DNA from: JAVBLG01 sp031553655
GTDB taxonomy: Bacteria > Desulfobacterota > Desulfovibrionia > Desulfovibrionales > Desulfovibrionaceae
Reading direction: 5' to 3'
NCBI GenBank assembly: GCA_031553655.1
Contig: JAVBLG010000044.1
Coordinates: 16,785 to 80,784, forward strand
Length of the DNA stretch: 64,000 nucleotides
Positions 50,917 to 60,302 of the stretch are shown here, piece after piece (the stretch's first letter is position 1; every line of letters begins with the position of its first letter). The translations under genes were made by a program, and so were the position numbers. The notes beneath the pieces were generated by a model. It saw only the letters and a list, made by a program, of their open reading frames with translations. It was not told where the DNA came from and did no database searches.

Positions 50917-51932
50917 AGAAACCTCTTTAAAATATGGTTCGCTTGTGTTCTGGATACGACGAGTCTGTGTGTTCTGCGCCATGCCATGCGGATGGCGCAG
51001 AACACCATGGCGGCGCACACCACAGGCAGGGCATAGGGGATGTGCTTGCAGGTAAGCAACATCCGGCTGCGTACAATTTGCCATGCTCTGTGAATGTTAA
51101 ATTTGTTTGCGGAAAACTGCGTGGAGCCTCCTTCTTTGTGGTATACGACGGCATTTGGCGCATAGGTGAGATCAAATCGGCCATTTGAGCTGTACGCCCA
51201 GTCTTGTTCTTCACAATAAAGAAAGTAGCGTTCATCCATCAGGCCTACTTTTTCAAAAAAATTTCTACTTGCCATAACGCTTGCGCCATAGATGAAATTG
51301 ATGCGTCTCTCGACTTCATCCGGATTTTCCGCGCAAGCTTCCGATACTTCCTGTCTGAATCCATCAAGGACGGAGATGCCGGTCCATTTATTGGCAAATC
51401 CTCCGGCGCGGCACTGTATTTGCGAGGGGGCGCTCATATAACAGAGTAGTGATCCACAAAGTCCTGGACGTGGTTTGGAAAAAAGGCGGTCGCGCATTGC
51501 TCCCAAGGCTCCAGGTATGACTATTGTATCATTATTCAAAATCCACACAGCATCGGCATTCAACTTCAGCGCCGCTGATATGCCCAGATTGTTTCCGCCC
51601 GCGTAACCTCTATTGGTATTGCTGCATATAAGGAAATGTCGATAGGGTACTACATCGGCGGCAAAGGCCGGAGCATGCCGGGCAGAATCATTTAGCTCAA
51701 TTAATGCCAGGGGTTTGGAAGCACACGTTCGCGCACCTAATTCCCCTAGAGCAAAATCCATGTTGCCAGCGGCCCAATGGCGGATCCAGCGCACGGAGTC
51801 ATTGGTGGATGCATTGTCAACAATAAACATCCAGTCTGGTTTGACTACGCTGGCCAGCACTGATTCCGCGCAGGCCAGCGTATCTTGCCAGTTATTATAA
51901 TTGAGGATAACTACAGCTATTTTTTTCTTCAC
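50913..51932 (-). CDS. Glycosyltransferase family 2 (polysaccharide cluster)
   Basis: First gene of the export operon: a 339-residue GT2 enzyme of the rhamnosyltransferase-like (WbbL/WcaA) type. The N-terminus reads VVILNYNNWQDTLACAESVL, followed by VDNASTNDSV and the DxD-equivalent VWILNNDTIVIPG. The catalytic FFEKVGLMDERYFLYCEEQDW block carries the general-base acidic pair. The C-terminus has a weakly hydrophobic segment (about 295-320) that could touch the membrane. It is joined to the next gene by GTGA. The acceptor and sugar are not predictable. Confidence 0.88.
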   Translation of the reverse strand: MKKKIAVVILNYNNWQDTLACAESVLASVVKPDWMFIVDNASTNDSVRWIRHWAAGNMDFALGELGARTCASKPLALIELNDSARHAPAFAADVVPYRHFLICSNTNRGYAGGNNLGISAALKLNADAVWILNNDTIVIPGALGAMRDRLFSKPRPGLCGSLLCYMSAPSQIQCRAGGFANKWTGISVLDGFRQEVSEACAENPDEVERRINFIYGASVMASRNFFEKVGLMDERYFLYCEEQDWAYSSNGRFDLTYAPNAVVYHKEGGSTQFSANKFNIHRAWQIVRSRMLLTCKHIPYALPVVCAAMVFCAIRMAWRRTHRLVVSRTQANHILKRFL

Positions 51933-52251
51933 GGCAATAATTATGTTTTTTTTGTTTGTTTTTAGAGCAAATTGCGAATGAAATCAGTAAAATGCTACAG
52001 CTCGTCCGTGCAGTCGAGCGATGGCTTCTTTTCCGTAATGTTGATGTAAACACTCTTAGTGCGGTAGTATTTTTTGTCTTATAATATGTTTTAATAATTA
52101 GCTTTATCTGTATGCTTCCGACAATACGCCTTGGCGAAAGCGCTTGTCTGGAGCAGAGGGACGTGTATGCGAGGCGCAGGACAATCGAACTCGAGTTGAA
52201 AAAATCAGCTTTGAGCCATGGATAATTTCAAAAGCAAAATGCTATAAGACG
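51933..52251. other. Intergenic DNA upstream of the polysaccharide operon
   Basis: No gene is supported. The part next to the GT2 start (about 51933-52110) is strongly AT-rich with long T runs and is the likely promoter region of the operon. The remainder, toward the lon terminator, is ordinary in composition with no repeat that I recognised. Confidence 0.5.
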
Positions 52252-52294
52252 AAAAAAGCCCTTCATTTTCCGCGGCAGGCGGAAAATGAAGGGC
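52252..52294 (-). terminator. Intrinsic terminator of lon
   Basis: A perfect 16-bp stem, GCCCTTCATTTTCCGC (52258-52273) with 52279-52294 and a five-base loop. Six T residues follow on the minus strand (52252-52257). Confidence 0.95.
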
Positions 52295-52319
52295 TCAAGC
52301 GTGTCTAACCGGTCTGAAG

Positions 52320-54944
52320 TTAAAGTGTGGAAGCCTCGCCTTCGGACGGAGACTTTTTACTCGTGGGCGGCTTTTTGCCACCTGAATTTTTCTTCACCGT
52401 CGTTCCACTTTTCGCGGTCGTTTCTTTTGTTTCGGACGGATCCATGGCCGCCGGGTTACTGTCCGGCTCGCCTGAAGATTTTACTGTTTCCGTTTCTTTA
52501 CCCTTGAGATCCTCAAAGAGCAAAGGCATGGCTTCATCTATTGAGGCCACCGGGTGCACTTTTATTTTCTTCAGGAGTTCCTTGGGCACTTCTTCCAGGT
52601 CTTTCACATTTTTTTTGGGAATGATCACATGACCGATGCCTTGCCCAACTCCGGCCAGGATTTTTTCCTTGATTCCGCCCACCGGCAGAATGCGCCCTTG
52701 CAGGGTTATTTCGCCGGTCATCACCAGGTTGGGGTTGAGCGGCCTGCCTGTGAGTATGGACATACTGGCCGCGGCCATGGTTATGCCCGCCGAGGGGCCG
52801 TCCTTGGGCGTGGCTCCGGCCGGAACATGGATGTGCAAGTCGTACTTACGCGCGAATTCGGGGTCTATGCCCAGCTTGTCGGCTCTGGAGCGTATATAAC
52901 TCATGGCCGCCTGCGCGCTTTCCTTCATCACATCGCCCAATTGCCCGGTAAGGGACAGCCCGCCCCTGCCTTTGTACAGGGTGGATTCAATATGCATTAC
53001 TTCGCCGCCAAAAGGCGTCCAGGCCAGGCCCAGGGCCAGACCGGGGGGCAGCACCGACTCATGTTCGTCTTCGAGGAAGCGCGGAGCACCCAGTAGCTTG
53101 CCTACTTGCGATATGGTTACATTGAACGGTCCCTTGCTGCCTTCGGCCTTTTTGCGGGCCAGCTTGCGACAAATGGAGCCTAATTCCCTTTCCAGATTAC
53201 GCAGCCCGGCTTCACGGGTGTAACCCTTGATCACCTTTTCCACGGAATTGTCCGGAAGGTTGATGTCAAAGGGGTTTAGTCCGTTGTCCTTGACCAGCTT
53301 GGGCATAAGGTGCAGGCGGGCTATGGCCTGCTTTTCCTGCACTGTGTAGCCGGGCAAGGAGATAATTTCCATGCGGTCACGCAGCGGGGCCGGTATGGTT
53401 TCCAGCTGGTTGGCCGTGCAGATGAAAATAACCTTGGACAAATCAAAAGGCACGTTCAGATAATGGTCGCTGAAGCTGAAATTCTGTTCGGGATCAAGCA
53501 CTTCAAGCAGAGCCGAGGAAGGATCGCCTCGGAAATCGGAGCCCAGCTTGTCTACTTCATCAAGTATAATCACCGGATTACGCGTTCCGGCCTGTTTTAT
53601 GGCCTGAATGATGCGCCCCGGCATGGATCCGATATAGGTGCGCCTGTGCCCGCGAATTTCGGCTTCGTCGCGCATTCCGCCCAGAGATATTCTCTGGAAT
53701 TGGCGGCCGAGAGCCCTGGCTATGGAACGCCCGAGTGAGGTTTTGCCTACGCCTGGGGGGCCCACGAAGCACAGGATCGGTCCCTTGGAATCAGGATTCA
53801 ATTTACGTACGCTGAGGTATTCAAGGATGCGATCCTTGATCTTGTGCAGCCCGTGATGATCTTCATCCAGAACTTGCGAGGCCCTTTTTATATCCAGTAC
53901 GTCTTTGGACGTCTTTTTCCACGGCAGTTCCGACAGCCAGTCAAGATAGGTACGCACCACCGTGGCTTCGGAAGAATCAGCATGCATGGAAGACAGGCGG
54001 CGCAACTGCTTGTCGGCTTCTTTGCGCACATCCTTGGGCATACCGGCCTTTTCCAGAGCTTTGGTGAGTTCTTCTATTTCATCCTCATCCTGCATTTCAT
54101 TTTCGCCCAACTCGCGGCGAATGGCCTTCATCTGCTCGCGCAGGAAGTAGTCTTTCTGGGCCTTGTCCATGCCTTCTCTGGCCGAAGTCTGAATTTTGGC
54201 CTGCATGGTGGCCACATCCACTTCTTTGGCCAGCTGACTGTTGACCAGACGCAGACGTTCCACCGGGTCGGCGCATTCCAGTATAGCTTGAGCTTCACTT
54301 GTTTTCAGGCGCAGATTGGCGGCAATGAGGTCGGCCAGCCTGCCGGGGTCATCAACGTTCTGCAATACAGACATCACGTCACCGGCGGAAATGCCCCGCA
54401 GCGACAGAATTTTTTCGCTGTGTTCCCTGGCCGTGCGCAGCATGGCTTCGACTTCCACGTCGATGACGCCGGTTTCTTTTTCCTCAATGGTGGAAACTTC
54501 GGCCATGAGGAAAGGTTCGGTCTTGGGATAGGAATTCACTTTTGCTCTGGTAATTCCCTGCACCAGCACCTTGATGCGCCCGTCGGGCAGCTTGAGCATA
54601 CGCAGCACATGTACAACCGAACCGGTGGTGTACAAATCGTCCGGCCCCGGTTCTTCCTGCGTTTCGTCTTTCTGGGTGCAAACCATCATGTAGCGTTTGC
54701 CCTCAATGGCGGATTCAACGGCCATGATGGATTTTTCGCGCCCCACAAAAAGAGGCAGGATCATATAATTGAAAATGACTACGTCACGCACGGCCAGTAC
54801 CGGCAAAACATCTGGTATTGCCGGGGCGGCGTTCTGCCTGTCATTATTGTTTTCGGAATTGACGCTGATTTCAGCGTCTTCGCGTTTCATTTCTTCATTT
54901 TCGCCGCTCATAACCAGCTCGCCTTGTTCATATTTAGTAGGCAT
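52320..54944 (-). CDS. lon: ATP-dependent protease Lon
   Basis: Degrades misfolded and regulatory proteins in the cytoplasm. The 874 residues contain the N-terminal LAN domain (VLPVLAVRDVVIFNYMILPL), AAA+ with Walker A GPPGVGKTS and Walker B VIILDEVDKLG, and the S16 protease with the catalytic Ser in TPKDGPSAG and Lys in VGGIKEKILAG. A hydrophilic N-terminal stretch of about 40 residues and a Lys/Ser/Thr-rich tail of about 60 residues (SGTTVKKNSGGKKPPTSKK) are unusual extensions. GGGAGGAA precedes the ATG. It is followed by a strong terminator. It sits downstream of radC with a gap of 16 bases. Confidence 0.97.
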   Translation of the reverse strand: MPTKYEQGELVMSGENEEMKREDAEISVNSENNNDRQNAAPAIPDVLPVLAVRDVVIFNYMILPLFVGREKSIMAVESAIEGKRYMMVCTQKDETQEEPGPDDLYTTGSVVHVLRMLKLPDGRIKVLVQGITRAKVNSYPKTEPFLMAEVSTIEEKETGVIDVEVEAMLRTAREHSEKILSLRGISAGDVMSVLQNVDDPGRLADLIAANLRLKTSEAQAILECADPVERLRLVNSQLAKEVDVATMQAKIQTSAREGMDKAQKDYFLREQMKAIRRELGENEMQDEDEIEELTKALEKAGMPKDVRKEADKQLRRLSSMHADSSEATVVRTYLDWLSELPWKKTSKDVLDIKRASQVLDEDHHGLHKIKDRILEYLSVRKLNPDSKGPILCFVGPPGVGKTSLGRSIARALGRQFQRISLGGMRDEAEIRGHRRTYIGSMPGRIIQAIKQAGTRNPVIILDEVDKLGSDFRGDPSSALLEVLDPEQNFSFSDHYLNVPFDLSKVIFICTANQLETIPAPLRDRMEIISLPGYTVQEKQAIARLHLMPKLVKDNGLNPFDINLPDNSVEKVIKGYTREAGLRNLERELGSICRKLARKKAEGSKGPFNVTISQVGKLLGAPRFLEDEHESVLPPGLALGLAWTPFGGEVMHIESTLYKGRGGLSLTGQLGDVMKESAQAAMSYIRSRADKLGIDPEFARKYDLHIHVPAGATPKDGPSAGITMAAASMSILTGRPLNPNLVMTGEITLQGRILPVGGIKEKILAGVGQGIGHVIIPKKNVKDLEEVPKELLKKIKVHPVASIDEAMPLLFEDLKGKETETVKSSGEPDSNPAAMDPSETKETTAKSGTTVKKNSGGKKPPTSKKSPSEGEASTL

Positions 54945-54960
54945 GGCGCATTCCTCCCAG

Positions 54961-55644
54961 TTACAAAAGCCCTTCGCGGTTCATGCTGAAAGAGCCTGAG
55001 TCGGTAACCACTATATGGTCTAAAAGCCTCATGTCCATCTTTTCGGCCAGAGCTTTTACTTCCATTGTAAAATTCCAATCCTGTTTTGAAGGAGCCAAGT
55101 TGCCGCCTGGATGGTTGTGTACCAGGAAAATGGCGTTGGCATTGTGGCGCATGGCTTCTTCAATAACGTCACGCGCTTTTACGGGTACATTCTTTACCCG
55201 TCCGCGCAAAAGTTGCCCCCAATAAATAAGTCGGTTTTGCGTATCTACAAGGGCTACCCAGAATTCTTCCTTTTCCAGTCCCGCCAGCCTGGCCTTGGCC
55301 ATGGTCATTACCTGCTCCGGCGATTCCAGAATCTCGCGTTTGCGGGCCGGGGTTTCAGCATAACGGGCCATGAACTCTTTTAAAACCCGAAAATAAGTTG
55401 TCAAGCCCGGTCCAACGCCCGAGACCAGGGAAATTTCGGCCTCTCTGGCGTCCAGCAGCCCTTTTATGCTCTGAAATTGTCCCAAAAGCTCCTTGGCCAG
55501 AGGTTTTGTATCACGTCGGACAAGGGCGTAGCCAAGAATCAACTCCAGAATCTCATAATCTTCCAGCAGCGTGGACTGAGACATGAAACGCTTTTTCAGC
55601 CGGGCGCGATGCCCCAGATGATGCTTTGCAGCGGAATCAGACAT
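54961..55644 (-). CDS. radC: RadC-family JAB-domain protein
   Basis: A 227-residue protein once linked to DNA repair; its role is still unsettled. The N-terminal helix-hairpin-helix-like part (LILGYALVRRDTKPLAKELL, KGLLDAREAEISLVSGVGPG) is followed by the JAB/MPN metallo-domain with the JAMM metal motif FLVHNHPGGNLAPSKQDW, whose His-x-His and Asp are intact. VDTQNRLIYWGQLLRG is the preceding conserved strand. It lies between holA and lon on the same strand, in the block of housekeeping genes that continues to the right edge. Confidence 0.94.
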   Translation of the reverse strand: MSDSAAKHHLGHRARLKKRFMSQSTLLEDYEILELILGYALVRRDTKPLAKELLGQFQSIKGLLDAREAEISLVSGVGPGLTTYFRVLKEFMARYAETPARKREILESPEQVMTMAKARLAGLEKEEFWVALVDTQNRLIYWGQLLRGRVKNVPVKARDVIEEAMRHNANAIFLVHNHPGGNLAPSKQDWNFTMEVKALAEKMDMRLLDHIVVTDSGSFSMNREGLL

Positions 55645-55663
55645 AGTTATTTGTTTTTTATAA

Positions 55664-56620
55664 TTATCTGAAAAGCAGAATCAAGTCGGCCACCAGAATC
55701 TCCAGAGCCTGATCCGGCTGTTTGCGTCCTGCTTTCACAGAGAGTTCGGCATCCATGATCAGGTCGAAAAGGCGGCGCACCCCTTCATGGCCCAGCTTGG
55801 ACGCAAGACGCTTTTTTAACCCGGCGCTTGCCGGGTGAAGATAGGGCGTTTCGCCGCAGGCAAGTTGCCACAGAGTGCGAGCTTCGCGCAATAGAAGGCT
55901 CAAAAAAGGAAAGAGCAGGCCATCGGCATCTTTTTGCGCGCGTTTTATTTCCAGCCAGGCCCCGGCCACATTGCCGGTTTCAATCATATTGATAAAAGAG
56001 AAAATGTTGCTTTCGGGCTGGTACCCGGCCTGCATGGCCAAATCCATGCTGATAACCCCGTCTTTGGCCGCCAGGGCTATCTTGTTCAGCTCATTTTCCA
56101 CAGCCGAAGCATCGCGCGGCACAGCCTCACAGAGGATTTCCACCACACCGGGGGCCGGTTTCAACCCCAAAGCAGCCGCCCTGGCTTTTATATGGGCGGC
56201 CATTTTTCGCTCGTCAAGACCGGGAGATTGCCATATCCATTTATTTTTTATGGCATAATCCAGGCATTTCAGCTTGGATATATGCGCCGGAAGCTTTGGT
56301 TGCCCTTTGTCAAAGGCTACTTCCAGGCAGAAAAAAGGCAGGCATTGATCATTGGGGCGGCCTAGCGCAATGGAAATCTTCTTCCATGTCGCGGCCGGAA
56401 CCTGCTCTGCCCGACGCAAAACAAGAATCTTGCGCGTCTTGAAAAGACCTTGCAGGGTCAGGTCTTCCCAGAATGCCGCAGGCAGCTCATCATCGCCCCA
56501 AAAAGTGTGCTTGTGCTCCAATATTTTTTTGTAATCCGCATCCGCCTGAAACTCACGGATATAATCATGGATCAAACCGCTGTCCGGGCAGATGCAGAAA
56601 ACAAAACCAAGTTGAGACAT
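55664..56620 (-). CDS. holA: DNA polymerase III subunit delta
   Basis: Delta subunit of the clamp loader, which opens the beta clamp during replication. A 318-residue protein with the DNA pol3 delta pattern: ILVLRRAEQVPAATWKKI (strand and helix of the ATPase-like domain 1), PRDASAVENELNKIAL, and the C-terminal collar domain VRRLFDLIMDAELSVKAGRK. The Walker motifs are degenerate, as in all delta subunits. LFDLIMDAELSVKAG is the most recognisable part. It is next to leuS, a common pairing because both belong to this housekeeping run. Confidence 0.88.
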   Translation of the reverse strand: MSQLGFVFCICPDSGLIHDYIREFQADADYKKILEHKHTFWGDDELPAAFWEDLTLQGLFKTRKILVLRRAEQVPAATWKKISIALGRPNDQCLPFFCLEVAFDKGQPKLPAHISKLKCLDYAIKNKWIWQSPGLDERKMAAHIKARAAALGLKPAPGVVEILCEAVPRDASAVENELNKIALAAKDGVISMDLAMQAGYQPESNIFSFINMIETGNVAGAWLEIKRAQKDADGLLFPFLSLLLREARTLWQLACGETPYLHPASAGLKKRLASKLGHEGVRRLFDLIMDAELSVKAGRKQPDQALEILVADLILLFR

Positions 56621-56641
56621 ATTTTTTTACCGGGGCAAAAT

Positions 56642-59185
56642 TTAATTTGCCACGATGTTAACCAGTTTTCCAGGAATTGCTATTACTTTTCTCACGTTCA
56701 GCCCCTGGAGGTGACGGGTGGTGTTTTCTTCAGCCAGAGCCAGTTTTTGCACTTCTTCGGATGGAGCGTCGGCTGGGACTTCAATTTTTCCGCGCAATTT
56801 TCCGTTGATTTGAATCACTATGGTGATTACTTCGCGGGCCATAGCTTCTTCACTGAAAGCCGGAAAAGGCTCTTCGGCCAGCGAATTCCCGTGCCCCAAA
56901 TCTTCCCACAACTCTTCACACATATGCGGGGCCACGGGCGAGAGCAGGGTGAGCGCGGTGGACATGGCTGAGGAGAACACTTTTTTACCGTTTTCGCTTT
57001 TGCCCAGTTCTTCCCTGGCCAGGTACATGGCGTTCACCAATTCCATAATCGCGGCGATGGCGGTGTTGAACTGAAAGCGATCTCCGGCGTCTTCCTTGTA
57101 TTTTTTAACTGTGAGATGCTCTTTGCGGCGCAGATCTTTGGCCGCTTCCGAATCAACGCAGTCTTCGGCTGTGGAGGAACAGGGTGAAACTTTGAGCAAA
57201 TTGGCCCGCTCTTCGGCAAACAAACGCCACACGCGGCCAAGAAAGCGATAGGACCCCTCGATGCCGCTTTCCGACCAGTCAAAATCCCTTTCCGGCGGAG
57301 CGGCGAAAAGGCAGAACAAGCGCACCGTGTCCGCGCCATATTTTTCGATCATAAGGCTGGGATCAACCACATTACCTTTGGACTTGGACATTTTGGCCCC
57401 GTCCTTCAGCACCATGCCCTGAGTGAGCAGATTACTGAAAGGTTCGGCCAGATTTTTGGGTAAAAAGTCACAGTCACGCAGGGCCTTGAGGAAGAAACGG
57501 GCATAAAGCAGATGCAGAATGGCGTGCTCTACTCCGCCGATATACTGGTCCACGGGCATCCAGTATTTCATGGCGTCCAAATCAAAAGGTGCTGTGTCGA
57601 GCTTGTTTGAGGCATAACGGGCGAAATACCATGAAGATTCCACAAAAGTGTCCATGGTGTCGGTTTCGCGTCGGGCCGGGCCGCCGCAAGTGGGGCACTT
57701 GCACTCGTAAAAGCCGGGTGTTTCAGGCAGGGGCGAGCGCCCGTCATCGCGGGTTTTCACATCCAGAGGCAGAAGTACCGGTAAATTTTCTTCCTTTTCC
57801 GGCACCACGCCGCATTTTTCGCAGTAAACCACCGGAATGTGCGCGCCCCAGTAGCTCTGCCGTGAAATATTCCAGTCGCGCAGGCGGTACTGTATGGTGC
57901 TTTCGCCCTCGTTTTGCTCCGCCAGAGCGTCCATTACGGCTTTTTTACCTTCCTCATTGTCCACGCCGCTGAATTTGCCCGAATTGACCATTTTGCCGGC
58001 GCCGGTATAGGCCTCATCCATTTCGCCGGGCTTCAGCGTCGGGCCTTCGGGTTGAAGAACCACGCGAATGGGCAGATTGTTGGCTCTGGCAAACTCAAAA
58101 TCGCGTTGGTCGTGGGCGGGCACGCCCATAACCGCGCCTGTGCCGTACCCGGCCAGCACGAAATTGCCGAGCCAAATGGGTATTACCTCACCGGTGAGCG
58201 GGTTAAGGCAGTAAGCGCCGGTGAAAACCCCTTCCTTTTCCATTGTGCCACTCTGGCGGTCAAGGCGGGCCTTGTTGTCCAGATTCTTCATGCGCTCCAC
58301 AAATTCGCGGGCGGCGGATGCTTCTTTGGCATGGCCGTTGGCTTCGGCCGCAGCCAGCAGCTCTGTGACTATGGGCAGTTCCGGGGCCAGAGTCATGAAG
58401 GTTACGCCAAAAATAGTATCAGGTCTTGTGGTAAAAATTTCAATGTGTTCCGCGTCAGGCAAGTCAAATTGCAACGGGAAAGCCGCTTTTGCCCCGATGG
58501 ATTTGCCTATCCAGTTGCGCTGCATAGTTATTACGCGCTCCGGCCACCCCTGTTCCAGCAGCTCAAGATCGGCCAGCAATTCCTCGGCATAGGCGGTAAT
58601 GCGCACGAACCACTGGGTCAGTTCCTTCTGCTCCACCTCGCTGTCGCAGCGCCAGCACAGCCCCTCAATAACTTGTTCGTTGGCCAGCACGGTATTGCAC
58701 GATGTACACCAGTTTTGCGGCTCATTTTTGCGATTTATAACTACTATTTTCAGAAAACGCAGTCAAAAAAGCTGTTACCAGCGGAAATAGTCAGGCGTGC
58801 ATGTCGCCAGCTCGCGATCCCAGTCATAAGAATAGCCCAACATTTGCAACTGTGCACGCATATTGTCAATATTGGACATGGTCCATTTGGCGGGATGCAC
58901 GCCGTGCTTTATGGCCGCGTTTTCCGCCGGCAAACCGAAAGCGTCCCATCCCATTGGGTGCATAACATTGAAGCCCTGCATCCTCTTGAGCCGGGCCACC
59001 ACGTCGCCTATGGAATAGTTGCGCACATGGCCCATGTGAATGTTGCCAGACGGATAGGGGAACATTTCCAGAACATAGTATTTGGGTTTGCCTGATTTGT
59101 GATCCACGGCAAAGGACTTGTTTTCAGCCCAATTTTTCTGCCATTTATGTTCAATCTCTTTTGGCGCGTAACTTTCGGTTTTCAT
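56642..59185 (-). pseudogene. leuS: Leucyl-tRNA synthetase gene with two in-frame stop codons
   Basis: Full-length class I synthetase frame of 847 sense and stop codons. The HIGH motif (NIHMGHVRNY), the CP1 editing region, and KMSKS (GAKMSKSKGNVVDPS) are intact, and the C-terminal domain ends normally (IPGKLVNIVAN). Codon 137 is TAA (58777-58775) and codon 141 is TGA (58765-58763), in the same frame. The gap between the conserved RW and NWC residues has the same length as in E. coli LeuRS, so there is no insertion. The stretch between is also divergent. No start codon or ribosome site allows the second part to restart with its first zinc cysteines. It could be a true pseudogene, a sequencing or assembly error, or a recoded gene. 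Confidence 0.85.
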
Positions 59186-59208
59186 TGTATGTCCTTATTG
59201 TGCCTGTA

Positions 59209-59688
59209 CTATGCCTGTACCGCTGTTTTTTCCTGCCCGGCATCCGCCGCGCCGCTCAATTCTTTGCCGGCCGCTTCCAGGAGGCCGCTCACAAACCCCA
59301 TGGCGCTGGGCTCACCGAATTGCTTGGCTAATTCCATAGCCTCGTTTATGGCCACCCGGCCCGGAACATCCGGACGATAAAGCAGCTCAAAAACCGCCAT
59401 GCGCAGAATAATCAATTCTGTCTTGCCAATGCGGTCAACACGCCAATTGTGCGAAAAACGGGCTATGACTCCGTCAAGGTCGTGTTCCTTTTCCCATACG
59501 CCCTTGATCAGTGCAAAGGCGAAACTGTCATAATCCGCTTGAATTTCCTCCCCGGCGTCATCTCCCGGCCTCGGTATGAGACTGAAAGCACGTCGTACCG
59601 CCGGCAATGAAGACGCCTGGGTGAAGGATAAACTGTACAATGTTTGAAAAGCCAGAGCCCGTTCGGCCCGGCGTGGTTTTTTAGCCAT
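59209..59688 (-). CDS. nusB: Transcription antitermination factor NusB
   Basis: Binds boxA RNA with NusE to prevent premature termination, mainly in rRNA operons. The 159-residue all-helical protein starts RRAERALAFQTLYSLSFTQ and has FSHNWRVDRIGKTELIILRMAVFELLYRPDVPGRVAINEAMELAKQFG in its C-terminal half (motifs RIGKTELIILRMAVFEL and VAINEAMELAKQFG). These are the standard NusB signatures. The C-terminal tail is longer than in E. coli. It lies between ribH and leuS, the common ribH-nusB order. Confidence 0.95.
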   Translation of the reverse strand: MAKKPRRAERALAFQTLYSLSFTQASSLPAVRRAFSLIPRPGDDAGEEIQADYDSFAFALIKGVWEKEHDLDGVIARFSHNWRVDRIGKTELIILRMAVFELLYRPDVPGRVAINEAMELAKQFGEPSAMGFVSGLLEAAGKELSGAADAGQEKTAVQA

Positions 59689-59739
59689 ATGGTGTCCGTG
59701 TTCTCGGGGGAAAGGAGTGGGTAAATTTGTGTTGTTTGT

Positions 59740-60210
59740 TTATATTTGTTCGAGGACTCTGATCGTTTCAAGTACGGCTGCCGCCGCTTCCACGCCCTTG
59801 TTCCCGGCTTTGGAGCCCGAGCGCTCAATGGTCTGCTCCAGGCTGTCGGTGGTAAGCAGGCCAAAACCAACCGGCACGCCGTTTTCCAGCGACACATGGG
59901 CCAGACCCTTCACCGCTTCGTTGCAGACATATTCAAAGTGCGGGGTCGCGCCGCGAATCACCGCCCCAAGGGCGATAATACCGTCGCACTCACTGCGTTT
60001 GGCGATTTTCTGGCATACTATCGGCAACTCAAAAGCACCGGGAACCTTTATTAGAGTGATGTTTTCTGAAGCGGCCCCGTGGCGCACCAGATAGTCCAGC
60101 GCCCCGCCAATCAGGCGTTCCACAAAAAAGTCGTTAAAGCGCGAAGCCACAATTACGAATTTGAGGCCGGAGGCATCCAACTTGCCTTCAATAGTCTTTA
60201 TTTCAGCCAT
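59740..60210 (-). CDS. ribH: 6,7-dimethyl-8-ribityllumazine synthase
   Basis: Condenses the ribityl-aminouracil and dihydroxybutanone phosphate to lumazine, the penultimate step of riboflavin synthesis. The 156-residue protein shows VIVASRFNDFFVERL, VPGAFELPIVCQKI, LGAVIRGATPHFEYVCNEA and VPVGFGLLTTDSLEQTIERSG, which together form the active site (including the catalytic His in TPHFEYV). The second ATG is used because GGAGC lies six bases in front. It is between ribBA and nusB on the same strand. Element E lies upstream. Confidence 0.96.
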   Translation of the reverse strand: MAEIKTIEGKLDASGLKFVIVASRFNDFFVERLIGGALDYLVRHGAASENITLIKVPGAFELPIVCQKIAKRSECDGIIALGAVIRGATPHFEYVCNEAVKGLAHVSLENGVPVGFGLLTTDSLEQTIERSGSKAGNKGVEAAAAVLETIRVLEQI

Positions 60211-60248
60211 GATCAGCTCCATTATCTATGTAAATTTACATTATATCT

Positions 60249-60280
60249 GAGGAAAACAAGTCTGACGAAGTATCACGGCG
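60249..60280. repeat. Short copy of the TGACGAAGTAT element (element E)
   Basis: GAGGAAAAC (60249-60257) is followed after only five bases by TGACGAAGTATCACGGCG (60263-60280). Elements B and D share these borders but have long palindromic inserts between them, so this looks like the empty form. It lies between ribBA and ribH. Confidence 0.65.
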
Positions 60281-60302
60281 AACAGAACCGCTACCTCTGC
60301 TT

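Noticed and set aside
50917..51084. N-terminal extension of the methyltransferase-WbsX protein to an earlier start
   Set aside because: It lies wholly within the upstream GT2 gene in another frame, and the GTG start with AGAGG and GTGA overlap is better supported.
58691..59185. leuS as a natural two-subunit LeuRS of the Aquifex type
   Set aside because: The break lies inside the catalytic fold, not in the editing insertion. The second part has no start codon or ribosome site ahead of its zinc cysteines.
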